A stretch of DNA of 8,263 bases from JADDRA01 sp051005375 (GCA_051005375.1 JBPCJK010000028.1:1-8263); one strand, 5' to 3'. Positions 1 to 5,818 are shown, counted from the first letter of the stretch. Numbers and translations: made by a program. The notes: generated from the letters alone by a model not told the origin.

Positions 1-159
1 GCACCCGCGAGCACGGCGCTCTGGCCAACCCCGGCGGTCGGCCCCGCCGCCGCAACGCTGCCTAGCGGGTTTGACGTGTCAGGTAGCTACCGGGGCCAGA
101 GTGTCGTGCGGGTACCGGGGCTTGACAAACGCGGCGAGCCGATCGGCGAGCCGATGTGA
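1..159 (+). CDS. 3' end of an unidentified protein, cut by the window edge
   Basis: Frame 1 is open from the first base to a TGA at 157-159 and gives 52 residues. Third codon positions are mostly G or C, as in the real genes nearby, and the peptide has ordinary composition (ending VRVPGLDKRGEPIGEPM). The other frames in this stretch are either short or arginine-rich in the manner of shadow frames. The last residues contain a doubled GEP unit, produced by a 12-bp tandem repeat at 132-155. No domain can be recognised from this tail, so no function is proposed. The gene runs towards the two minus-strand genes that follow, so the two transcripts converge around 160-400. Frame 2 also ends early, with a stop at 62-64, and is the main alternative. 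Confidence 0.5.
   Translation, partial: APASTALWPTPAVGPAAATLPSGFDVSGSYRGQSVVRVPGLDKRGEPIGEPM
132..155 (+). repeat. 12-bp tandem repeat, two perfect copies
   Basis: CGGCGAGCCGAT occurs at 132-143 and again at 144-155. It lies inside the last codons of the partial gene at 1-159. Because the unit is a multiple of three, it duplicates amino acids without breaking the frame. Confidence 0.85.
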
Positions 160-401
160 TCGACCTCCAGGGGGCGCGAATCGCCCGCCTTGCAGAGCCG
201 ATCGCCCAGGATCTCGCTGGCGGCCACGTCTGCACGCCTCGAAGCGACCCATCAACTGGTCGATGTCGAGCAGATCATCCCCTCTTGGATCTCGCATCTC
301 GGCATGCAGGAATCTCTCGCTGGCGTACGCTGAGCTCCGCCTCCATCGCCGCCCACCGGTCATCTGCGCCATCGTGATCGGGCAAGTCGGCCACAGCCGA
401 A
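160..401. other. poorly coding spacer, possibly a decayed gene
   Basis: This stretch lies between the partial gene and the PIN gene and has no convincing gene. On the minus strand a GTG at 392-394, 7 bases after the PIN gene's stop, opens a 39-residue frame that ends at 275 (MADLPDHDGADDRWAAMEAE at its start). It looks protein-like but stops abruptly. A second minus frame begins with an ATG overlapping the PIN stop (403-405) and continues to 79. Part of it is plausible (DDLLDIDQLMGRF), but the rest is arginine-rich. Protein-like signal switching between two frames fits a decayed third gene of the toxin-antitoxin operon, or chance. I see no promoter, terminator or RNA. Confidence 0.3.
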
Positions 402-959
402 TCATCCCAACCCGGCGACCCGCGCCGCGAACCTCGGCACCCCTGCCGCTGCGAGACGATCGAGGACCTGCCCGCGGGTCAGCGGCTCCCTCAACGCCGC
501 GCCCATCGCGTCGACGACGTCGACCACCTCCTGGGGATGGCGCCCCACCAGCTCGGTGAGGAACGCATCTGGATCGCGGCGACGCGCTGGCGCGATGTCC
601 GCCGGCGGATAGCCCGCCTTGTCCGCCGACAACACCACTGTGGCCGCTCCCGCCACCGCGGCCGCGCTGTGCACGTGATCGTCCGGGTCCGGTCCCACCC
701 GAGAGGCCACGATTGGCAGGCACTCCTCCGCGGGCACCCAACCGTCAGGGAAGGCCTCGCGAATGCACTGGCAGAAGTAGGCGGCTCGTTCCACAGTGAG
801 ACCCTTGTAGTCGACGAGCACCCGCTCGACCTCCGCCAGGAGATGATCCGACCACAGGAGCTCGAACATTCCGAGCTCCGCCATCCGCAACACGAGATCG
901 GCCAAAGCGATCGGATACAACGTCGCCGTGTCGACGAACACGCGCTCAAGTCGCGGCAC
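402..959 (-). CDS. PIN-domain protein, probable toxin ribonuclease of a toxin-antitoxin pair
   Basis: This 185-residue protein carries a PIN-domain layout. It has a first acidic residue in a hydrophobic strand (VFVDTATLYP, D10), an acidic helix (LLAEVERVL, E43/E45), then DPDDHVHSAA (D93/D94) and LSADKAGYP (D113). PIN proteins are metal-dependent RNases, and their toxin members cleave tRNA, rRNA or mRNA in the cytoplasm. The PIN core takes about the first 130 residues. The remaining 50 or so form a C-terminal extension (DPDAFLTELVGRHPQEVVDV and onward) that is longer than in classic VapC proteins of about 130 residues. The start is GTG at 957-959, 8 bases after the stop of the upstream helix-turn-helix gene, so the two are surely one operon with the regulator first. 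The toxin role rests on fold and context; cleavage target unknown. Confidence 0.8.
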   Translation of the reverse strand: MPRLERVFVDTATLYPIALADLVLRMAELGMFELLWSDHLLAEVERVLVDYKGLTVERAAYFCQCIREAFPDGWVPAEECLPIVASRVGPDPDDHVHSAAAVAGAATVVLSADKAGYPPADIAPARRRDPDAFLTELVGRHPQEVVDVVDAMGAALREPLTRGQVLDRLAAAGVPRFAARVAGLG

Positions 960-967
960 CGATCGGC

Positions 968-1402
968 TCAGTACTCGGCTCCGCCGTCGATAGCTGAGTT
1001 CACCGCGTCGGAGATCAGAGCTCGCCGGCTAGCCCGATTCTTAGCGAAGGTGACAACATCCGCGACCCGCAGCCGACGATGGCGGCTACCGGGAAGTCGG
1101 CGGGCAGGCAGCTTGCCAAGATCGATCAACCGGTCAACGAACTGGCGGGAGATTCCGAGTAGCTCGCCTGCCTCCGCAGGGGAGAGCTCCGCCTCGCCAC
1201 GTAGCAGCATGACCTCGCTGCCGGCGGCGAGCTCTGACACCGCCGCAGCAAGGAATCGCGACAGCTCCCGGGACGAGACGCGCTCGCCGTCCGGCCGCTC
1301 GACGACCACCTCGGCGCCAGCCTCGAGGGCGCGCCGGAGACGATCGAGCTGAGCCTTCGGCGCGCGAAACGACGCGGCCGGGACGAACGCTGTCTTGGCC
1401 AT
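968..1402 (-). CDS. helix-turn-helix antitoxin-like protein, excisionase/MerR-type DNA-binding domain
   Basis: The protein has 144 residues. The C-terminal half (about residues 72-122) has the excisionase-type winged-helix pattern: LSPAEAGELLGISRQFVDRL, then LGKLPARRL, then a basic wing and RVADVVTF. The N-terminal half (about 15-60) has strand and helix character (AEVVVERPDGERVSSRELSR) and is likely the part that meets the toxin or dimerises. Proteins of this shape are known as antitoxins placed just before PIN genes, where they bind the toxin and repress the operon. I chose ATG 1400-1402 over the ATG at 1477 because GGAGG lies 8 bases upstream and the longer version adds 25 unremarkable residues across the likely promoter. 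The antitoxin function is inferred from gene order and domain. Confidence 0.78.
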   Translation of the reverse strand: MAKTAFVPAASFRAPKAQLDRLRRALEAGAEVVVERPDGERVSSRELSRFLAAAVSELAAGSEVMLLRGEAELSPAEAGELLGISRQFVDRLIDLGKLPARRLPGSRHRRLRVADVVTFAKNRASRRALISDAVNSAIDGGAEY

Positions 1403-1410
1403 CGAACCAA

Positions 1411-1415
1411 CCTCC
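1411..1415 (-). promoter_or_regulatory. Shine-Dalgarno site that fixes the antitoxin start
   Basis: The minus strand reads GGAGG here, 8 bases before the ATG at 1400-1402. It is the clearest ribosome binding site in the window and decides the shorter start. Confidence 0.7.
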
Positions 1416-1430
1416 ACCTCGTCTGCCAAG

Positions 1431-1458
1431 ACGATACCACTAAGTGTCCCAACTGCAA
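1431..1458 (-). promoter_or_regulatory. possible promoter of the helix-turn-helix/PIN operon
   Basis: On the minus strand TTGCAG (1458-1453) and TATCGT (1436-1431) are separated by 16 bases. This resembles sigma-70-type -35 and -10 boxes, about 28 bases upstream of the chosen ATG. The match is partial, and such hexamers can occur by chance. Confidence 0.3.
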
Positions 1459-1509
1459 CGTCTGTTGGTCTCGACACGGACGCCGCCAGTGGTCACAAGT
1501 TGGTCACGA

Positions 1510-1603
1510 ACGACGACGGACCGGGCCGGATCGGCCAACACGACCGGGACGCACCGGGGCCCGGGATCCCGAAGATCCGCACGGAGCCGGACGACGACGG
1601 ACC
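1510..1603 (+). repeat. 13-bp direct repeat in the divergent spacer
   Basis: ACGACGACGGACC is present at 1510-1522 and 1591-1603, 81 bases apart. The second copy ends just before the GTG proposed for the next antitoxin. A shorter GGTCAC repeat at 1491-1496 and 1502-1507 is spaced by about one helical turn (11 bp). These could be regulator half-sites or relics of duplication. Nothing else is recognisable in the 208-bp spacer between the two divergent modules except the promoter noted above. Confidence 0.45.
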
Positions 1604-1610
1604 AGAGCAC

Positions 1611-1910
1611 GTGATCAGTCGGCCTACGGATCAGAAGGTTGGGGGTTCGACTCCCTCCGAAGTACGGATCGACGACGAGCTGTACCGGAGGGTGAAGGAG
1701 CAGGCGGCGCGGTCAGGCAGGACGGTCGGCGCGGTCATCGAGGACGGGCTCCGGCGGGCCTTCGCTCCTGAGCCCGCCGGACCCGTCGAGCCCTTGGGCG
1801 AACTGCCTACCCATGGCGGGGGCGGGGTGCTGGCGGGTGTCGATCTCACCAGCAACCCCGCCCTCCGGGAGGTGATGGACGCCGGAGAGGCCGTCGATGC
1901 GCTGCGTTGA
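1611..1910 (+). CDS. vapB: VapB-type ribbon-helix-helix antitoxin with an N-terminus replaced by tRNA-derived sequence
   Basis: From VRIDDELYRRVKEQAARSGR onward this is a typical small antitoxin. It has a short beta strand, two helices of a ribbon-helix-helix DNA-binding domain (about residues 18-50), a proline/glycine linker and an acidic, leucine-containing tail (NPALREVMDAGEAVDALR) of the kind that wraps around VapC. Family members normally start just before VRIDDEL, but here that codon is GTA and no start lies next to it. The nearest usable in-frame start is GTG 1611-1613, giving 99 residues of which about 16 are encoded by a tRNA-like fragment (QKVGGSTPSE). An internal GTG at the VKEQ position would destroy the DNA-binding strand. 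The gene overlaps the PIN toxin by 14 bases. Family assignment is firm; whether it is still translated is doubtful. Confidence 0.7.
   Translation: MISRPTDQKVGGSTPSEVRIDDELYRRVKEQAARSGRTVGAVIEDGLRRAFAPEPAGPVEPLGELPTHGGGGVLAGVDLTSNPALREVMDAGEAVDALR
1624..1658 (+). pseudogene. 3' fragment of a tRNA-Arg(ACG)-like gene
   Basis: The stretch begins with the seven-base anticodon loop CTACGGA (anticodon ACG in positions 34-36). It continues with the 3' strand of the anticodon stem (TCAGA), the variable region (AGGTT) and a complete T arm: GGGGG, loop TTCGACT, then CCCTC, with one G-U pair. The 5' anticodon strand (TCGGC at 1619-1623) does not pair properly with TCAGA. No matching acceptor stem exists on either side, and the 3' end runs straight into antitoxin codons with no CCA. 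It is therefore a remnant, not a working tRNA. Segments that start at the anticodon loop and run towards the 3' end are the usual core of integrase attachment sites, so this may be an old att scar. That role is inferred, because no integrase lies in the window. Confidence 0.7.
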
Positions 1911-2405
1911 CGTCAACCTCCTCGTCTACGCCCACCGATCGGATGTCCCTGATCACCACCGCTTCCGTCGGTGGCTCGAGGAGTCACGCCGGGCCAACGA
2001 GCCGCTCGCCTTGAGCAGCCTCGTGCTGTCCGGCTTCTTGCGGATCGTGACCCCCCCAAGGTGTTCCAGGTTCCCACCCCTCTCGACGCCGCCCTCGACT
2101 TCACCGAGATGTTGCGCTCGTCGCCCAGCGTCGTTCCCATCGGCCCCGGTCCTCGGCACTGGGACATCTTCACCCGCCTGTGCCGTAGCGCTGAGGTACG
2201 GGGAAACCTCGTGTCCGATGCCTACCTGGCCGCCCTCGCCATCGAGGCGGGCGCCACCTGGTACTCAGCCGATCGCGGCTTCGCCCGCTTCACGGGCCTC
2301 CGCTGGCGCCACCCGCTCGAACCCGACTGGCCGCCCCTTGCCGGGTCGGTCCCCGCCGTCAACACCAGCCACCTAGCCTCGGCGGCCGATGCGGATCGCC
2401 CTTGA
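1897..2405 (+). pseudogene. vapC: VapC-type PIN toxin interrupted by a -1 frameshift
   Basis: The 5' frame (from ATG 1897) reads MRCVDVNLLVYAHRSDVPDH through LVLSGFLRIVT, the N-terminal half of a PIN toxin with D5. After a run of seven C (2051-2057) that frame degenerates and stops at 2374-2376. Homology resumes at once in another frame as KVFQVPTPLDAALDF, then SDAYLAALAIEAGATWYSAD and RGFARF with the C-terminal catalytic aspartates, and ends at 2403-2405. One extra base in the C run would restore a 169-residue protein of normal length reading RIVTPPKVFQ. The gene overlaps its antitoxin by 14 bases, and its restored end overlaps the next glycosyltransferase by 17 bases. Causes could be a sequencing error in the homopolymer, a true inactivating deletion, or slippage. 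As written, the product is 159 residues and lacks half of the active site. Confidence 0.85.
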
Positions 2406-3501
2406 CGCCACCCCGCTGCGGGAGCGCAGGACCGGCGTCCCCCAGACCGTGCACGAGCTTCTGACCGCCATGCCGGCGGACGTCGAGGTCGTCCCCTACG
2501 TGCCGAGCGTCCGGGCCCTGCTGGCCCGGACCCGCCGCCAGCCCACGGGCCTGCCCCCCACCACCCGGCTGCTGCCCATCCCCGCCCGCCTGTTGCTGTG
2601 GTCCTGGGGCCGCTCCGACCGTCCCACCGCCGACCGCTGGCTGGGCGACGCCGACGTGGTGCACGGCACCAACTTCGTCGTGCCCCCCATGCGCAGCCGC
2701 CCCACCACCGTGACCGTGCACGACTGCTGGTGCGCCCGCCACCCCGAGCACTGCCAACCGGAGCGGGTGGCCTTCACCGCCGTGATCCAGCGCGCCGTCG
2801 ATCGGGGGGCGTGGCTGCACGTGAGCACGCAGTTCAGCGCCACCGAGGTCAAGGACATCTACGGGGCCGAGCGGGTGGAGGTCGTCCCCTTCGGCGTCCC
2901 TCCCGTCGATACGGGGACGGCGGCCCCGGCCGTGCCGGCCGCCGTGGGCGAGGGGCCCTTCGTCCTCGCCCTGGGCGCGGCCGACGCCCGTAAGGCGCTG
3001 GACTCCCTGGTCCGGGCCTTCGGCGCCCTCGCCGCCGATGGCGGGTGGGGCGACCTGGGCCTGGTGCTGGCCGGGCCGGGAGGGCCGGCCGATGAAGCGC
3101 TCGAGGCCGCCGTGGACGCCCTCCCCCGCCCCATCGCCGCCCGCGTGATCAGGTTGGGTTGGGTCAGCGACGCCGAGCGCCGGGCGCTCCTGGCCAGAGC
3201 GGCCGTGCTGGCCTACCCCTCGCGCTACGAGGGCTTCGGCTTCCCCGTCCTGGAGGCCATGGCCGCTGGCACTCCGGTGGTGACCACCGCCGCCGGCGCC
3301 ATCCCCGAGGTGGTAGGTGACGCCGCCGAGGTGGTCCCCGTGGACGACGACACCGCCCTGGCCGCGGGCCTGTCCAAGGTAGTGGACGACGGGGGCCGCC
3401 GGGCCGAGCTGGTCGCCGCCGGGCGGCGGCGGGCGGCGGGCTACACATGGGCCGCCACCGCTACCGGCATGGTCGAGCTGTGGCGCCGGCTGTCGGCGTG
3501 A
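2389..3501 (+). CDS. GT4-family glycosyltransferase (first of three)
   Basis: This 370-residue cytoplasmic, GT-B-fold retaining glycosyltransferase would move a sugar from a nucleotide donor to a growing surface glycan. The N-terminal acceptor domain starts MRIALDATPLRERRTGVPQT and contains DADVVHGTNF and the TVTVHD motif. The C-terminal donor domain shows the phosphate-binding R201-K202 (ADARKALDSL), LVLAGPGG and the E-x7-E signature in YEGFGFPVLEAMA (E281 and E289), then TPVVTT and IPEVVGDAA. The motif usually written GTLEPRK is here GAADARK, so this copy is the most divergent of the three. The ATG lies inside the restored end of the PIN toxin and 12 bases after the stop of its frameshifted form. 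The 3' end overlaps the membrane transferase. Donor and acceptor sugars cannot be told from sequence. Confidence 0.9.
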   Translation: MRIALDATPLRERRTGVPQTVHELLTAMPADVEVVPYVPSVRALLARTRRQPTGLPPTTRLLPIPARLLLWSWGRSDRPTADRWLGDADVVHGTNFVVPPMRSRPTTVTVHDCWCARHPEHCQPERVAFTAVIQRAVDRGAWLHVSTQFSATEVKDIYGAERVEVVPFGVPPVDTGTAAPAVPAAVGEGPFVLALGAADARKALDSLVRAFGALAADGGWGDLGLVLAGPGGPADEALEAAVDALPRPIAARVIRLGWVSDAERRALLARAAVLAYPSRYEGFGFPVLEAMAAGTPVVTTAAGAIPEVVGDAAEVVPVDDDTALAAGLSKVVDDGGRRAELVAAGRRRAAGYTWAATATGMVELWRRLSA

Positions 3502-5039
3502 ACGCCCAGCCTAAGGAACGGCTGCGGTGGTCCGAGCTGCCGGCGGTGGCGCTCCTGGTGGTGGTGGCCCTGTGGATCCGCTTCCCCGGCCTGAGCACCC
3601 ACAACCTGTACCGCGACGACGCCTGGCCGGCGTTGGCCATCAAGACCGGGCTGGGCCAGACCGTGCGCATGGGCGTCACCACGCCCGGCTTCGAGGTGTT
3701 CCTGCGCACGTGGCTGGGCGTGAGCCGCTCGACGCCGTGGGCCCAGGCGCCGGCGCTGGTGGCCTCCCTGGCCGCCGTCGCCGCTGTCTACGCCCTGGCC
3801 CGGTGGCTGGGCTGCGGGCGGGCCGCCGCCCTCCTCGCCGCTGGGATCCTCACCCTGTCCCCCATCAACGTGCTCTACGCCACCCGGGTCAAGCCCTACT
3901 CACTCGACGCCCTGGGCACCATCGCCCTGCTCGCCATGGCGGTGGCGGTCTCCCGCCAGCCCGCTTCGGTTAAGCGCTGGGCGGGGTTGTTGGCCCTGTC
4001 GGTCGCCACCGCGGTGTTCTCCGCCTCCACCTTGCCGGTGTCGGTCAGCGCCGTGGCCTGGAGCGCGGTCGTGGCGATCCGCCAGGGCGACCGCCGGGCC
4101 CGGCGCCTGAGCCTGGGCGTGCCCTCCGCCTACCTCGCCTTCCTCGCGGTCTACGCCAGCGTCGTTCTGGGCAGCGTTCCGCCGTCGCTGCGCGAGGCGT
4201 GGACCGAGAACTACATCTACGCCTCGAGCGCCGGGCAGCTGGTGCGGACCACTGCCACCGTGACGGACACCTTCGTCGCCGGCATCTTCTACCGCACCTG
4301 GCCCACGGGCGCGGTCATGCTGGCGGTGCTGGTGCTCATGGCCCTGTGGCACCGGCCCCGGATCGCCGTTCTGGTGGTGGCCCCGGTGGTGGTCGCCCTC
4401 GGCCTTGCCTTGTTGCAAAGGGCGCCCTTCGGCGGCGGGCGCATCGACATCTACCTCTATCCCTGCGTGGCCCTGCTGACCGCCATGGCCGCCCAGAAGG
4501 TCCTGGACCTGGGGGCCGACCGGATCGTCCCGGCCCGGGTGGCCGAGGTCGCCCTGGTGGTGGCCGTCGCCGTGCTGGCGGCGACCAACGGGCGGGAGCA
4601 CATGCGGGGCAACCCCTACCCGGCCGCCGACATGGGGCCGCTCACCGCCGCCGTGCGAGCCCGCATGTTGCCGGGTGACGCCATGGTGGTTGGCGCCTTC
4701 AGCCGCTACCCGTTCGCCCTGTACGCCGCTCGCCGCCCCGAGGTGGTGCTAAGCCCCCTCTACGCCCCTGGCTTCACCGTGCGCTCGGGCGAGCCCGACG
4801 TCTACAACATGCCGGCGGAGTTCTTCGAGGACGGCTACGACCCCGATGAGGTGGTCCGCTTCGCCGAGGGGCGGAGCCGGGTGTGGTACCTGGCCACCGA
4901 CACCCCGCCGAGCGACACCCCCCCGGCGGTGCAGGCTTTCGAGTACGAGCCCGAGCAGCGCCTCATCGACGCCGGCTTCCGCGCCACCGAGCGGATCGAC
5001 GCCTACGGCGTCCACGCCGACCTGCTGGTCCGCCCGTAG
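3498..5039 (+). CDS. polytopic membrane glycosyltransferase, GT-C fold, GT39/PMT-like
   Basis: The protein has 513 residues with about nine to eleven hydrophobic segments between residues 14 and about 370. They include LPAVALLVVVALWIRFPG, GIALLAMAV-like stretches and VAEVALVVAVAVLAA. These are followed by a soluble C-terminal domain of about 130 residues. The first loop outside the membrane carries YRDDAW (D40, D41), matching the acidic catalytic pair expected in GT39/ArnT-like enzymes, and RVKPYSLDAL resembles the Arg-Pro-Tyr motif of related families. Such enzymes transfer sugars from polyprenyl-phosphate donors on the outer face of the membrane. I prefer GTG 3498, which shares GTGA with the stop of the upstream gene, over ATG 3447, which would overlap it by 55 bases and add an arginine-rich leader. 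Translational coupling to the GT4 gene is likely. Exact acceptor unknown. Confidence 0.82.
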   Translation: MNAQPKERLRWSELPAVALLVVVALWIRFPGLSTHNLYRDDAWPALAIKTGLGQTVRMGVTTPGFEVFLRTWLGVSRSTPWAQAPALVASLAAVAAVYALARWLGCGRAAALLAAGILTLSPINVLYATRVKPYSLDALGTIALLAMAVAVSRQPASVKRWAGLLALSVATAVFSASTLPVSVSAVAWSAVVAIRQGDRRARRLSLGVPSAYLAFLAVYASVVLGSVPPSLREAWTENYIYASSAGQLVRTTATVTDTFVAGIFYRTWPTGAVMLAVLVLMALWHRPRIAVLVVAPVVVALGLALLQRAPFGGGRIDIYLYPCVALLTAMAAQKVLDLGADRIVPARVAEVALVVAVAVLAATNGREHMRGNPYPAADMGPLTAAVRARMLPGDAMVVGAFSRYPFALYAARRPEVVLSPLYAPGFTVRSGEPDVYNMPAEFFEDGYDPDEVVRFAEGRSRVWYLATDTPPSDTPPAVQAFEYEPEQRLIDAGFRATERIDAYGVHADLLVRP

Positions 5040-5140
5040 TCGGGGTCAGCCCTTGCCGGCCCCGGCCTGCGCTCTTGGTGGTGGAAGCGCGGGCATGGCG
5101 GCCGGTTCGCACCACCAGAATGGCGACGCCCTGGCCCAGC
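5040..5140. terminator. convergent intergenic spacer with a possible bidirectional hairpin
   Basis: Between the converging membrane transferase and the PIN gene, TGGTGGTG (5076-5083) pairs perfectly with CACCACCA (5110-5117) across a 26-base loop. A tight GCCGG/CCGGC hairpin lies at 5055-5066. Neither is followed by a T run, so intrinsic termination is uncertain, although U-less hairpins are common in high-GC actinobacteria. Confidence 0.3.
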
Positions 5141-5536
5141 TCAGTACAGCCGCTGGAGCCCTGGGTAGACGTCCAGGCCACGGTCGAAGCTCATGATGCG
5201 GCTGATGTCGTGGTGGCGCATGACGGCGAGGTGCACAGCATCACAAGCGGAGATGCGGATGTAGCTCAGCAGGATGTCTTTGGCGCCTTCCACGTCGGCC
5301 TTGTCGATGGATAGCACCTCGTCGACGACGCCGAGGACGGCGTCGAAGGCAGGCTGGATGGCCTCACGCCGATCAATGGCGGCGTAGCGGTGACAGATCT
5401 CCTGAAGGACCTCGGCGTCGGTGACCAGTCGCTCGCCCTGCGACAACGCCGACTCCAACTGCCTTTGTGCGTCAACCTTGTGGGGGTGGTCCGCCCCCAC
5501 CAAGTACATGGGGACGTTCGAGTCGATCAGGATCAC
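5141..5536 (-). CDS. vapC: VapC-type PIN-domain toxin ribonuclease
   Basis: This 131-residue protein has the usual VapC length and the full acidic set: D5 in MILIDSNVPMYL, E46 in AEVLQEICHRY, D99 in ISACDAVHLAV and D118 in IMSFDRGLD. VapC proteins are Mg-dependent endoribonucleases that stop translation when freed from their antitoxin. The start is GTG 5534-5536, sharing GTGA with the stop of the upstream antitoxin, so the pair is translationally coupled and antitoxin is made first. The protein differs in sequence from both other PIN proteins in the window (for example DSNVPMYLVGADHPH against DVNLLVYAHRSD), so the modules were probably acquired independently. All motifs are intact and the gene looks functional. 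The RNA target cannot be predicted. Confidence 0.9.
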   Translation of the reverse strand: MILIDSNVPMYLVGADHPHKVDAQRQLESALSQGERLVTDAEVLQEICHRYAAIDRREAIQPAFDAVLGVVDEVLSIDKADVEGAKDILLSYIRISACDAVHLAVMRHHDISRIMSFDRGLDVYPGLQRLY

Positions 5537-5793
5537 TCGCTGACCGGAGGCGATTCGTACCCGCGCTCGACCTCGTCGAGCATCTGATCGATGTCGGCCG
5601 TAGGGAACGCGTGCTGGGCGGCGGTTCGAACCACCTGCAGCTTGACCGACAGGTCACCCGCCGGCTGGCGACGTTGTGCCTCTCGCAGTGTGCTGCGCAC
5701 CCAAGACGAGACCGTCATCCCGTGGCGGTGGGCGGCCTCCTGGAACTGGCTCCACTCGTCCTCCTCCACGACCACCTGCAGCCTTTTACTCAT
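5533..5793 (-). CDS. vapB: VapB-type ribbon-helix-helix antitoxin
   Basis: The protein has 86 residues. Residues 1-45 form a ribbon-helix-helix DNA-binding domain: strand KRLQVVVEEDEW, first helix SQFQEAAHRHG, then MTVSSWVRSTLREAQRR. Residues about 65-83 (AFPTADIDQMLDEVERGY) are the toxin-binding tail typical of VapB proteins paired with this VapC class. It neutralises the toxin and, with it, should repress its own promoter. The ATG at 5791-5793 begins just 6 bases after a strong -10 box, and there is no room for a Shine-Dalgarno site. The message is therefore probably leaderless, which is common in actinobacteria. The gene is transcribed away from the GT4 gene that starts at 5911. Confidence 0.87.
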   Translation of the reverse strand: MSKRLQVVVEEDEWSQFQEAAHRHGMTVSSWVRSTLREAQRRQPAGDLSVKLQVVRTAAQHAFPTADIDQMLDEVERGYESPPVSE

Positions 5794-5799
5794 GCGATG

Positions 5800-5805
5800 A
5801 GTATA
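5800..5805 (-). promoter_or_regulatory. -10 box of the vapBC operon, probably leaderless
   Basis: The minus strand reads TATACT, one base away from the TATAAT consensus. It ends 6 bases before the ATG of vapB, so transcription would start at or next to the start codon. No good -35 hexamer is visible at the proper distance (CACTGT is the nearest), which suggests a weak or regulated promoter. Confidence 0.6.
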
Positions 5806-5806
5806 C

Positions 5807-5818
5807 CTGGCACGCCAG
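5807..5818. promoter_or_regulatory. palindromic operator candidate of vapBC
   Basis: CTGGC-AC-GCCAG is a perfect 5-bp inverted repeat around a 2-bp centre, directly upstream of the -10 box of vapB. Binding here by the VapB ribbon-helix-helix dimer would block the promoter, the usual autoregulation of vapBC operons. A second short palindrome, GTATAC (5801-5806), adjoins it. Confidence 0.5.

Noticed and set aside
122..127. Perfect TTGACA -35 box
   Set aside because: No -10-like hexamer lies 15-19 bases downstream, and the site is inside the coding frame of the partial gene.
537..1352. 271-residue plus-strand open frame opposite the PIN and helix-turn-helix genes
   Set aside because: Very arginine- and serine-rich, with no motifs. 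The minus-strand frames show clear PIN and helix-turn-helix patterns, so this is a shadow.
1590..1668. Complete functional tRNA-Arg gene
   Set aside because: The 5' anticodon strand does not pair with the 3' strand, no acceptor stem or CCA is found, and the D arm is not convincing (only a GAGCA box near 1605).
1395..1910. 171-residue version of the VapB antitoxin starting at 1395
   Set aside because: The extra N-terminus runs over the opposite antitoxin's start, the spacer and the tRNA fragment, and is not protein-like. Only the part from VRIDDEL matches a known family.
3900..4601. 233-residue minus-strand frame inside the membrane transferase
   Set aside because: Histidine-, glycine- and glutamine-rich shadow of a GC-rich coding strand, with no start signal. 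The plus-strand frame has coherent membrane segments.
5623..5632. GGTTCGAACC, resembling a tRNA T loop or operator palindrome
   Set aside because: It lies within vapB codons, and no tRNA arms surround it.
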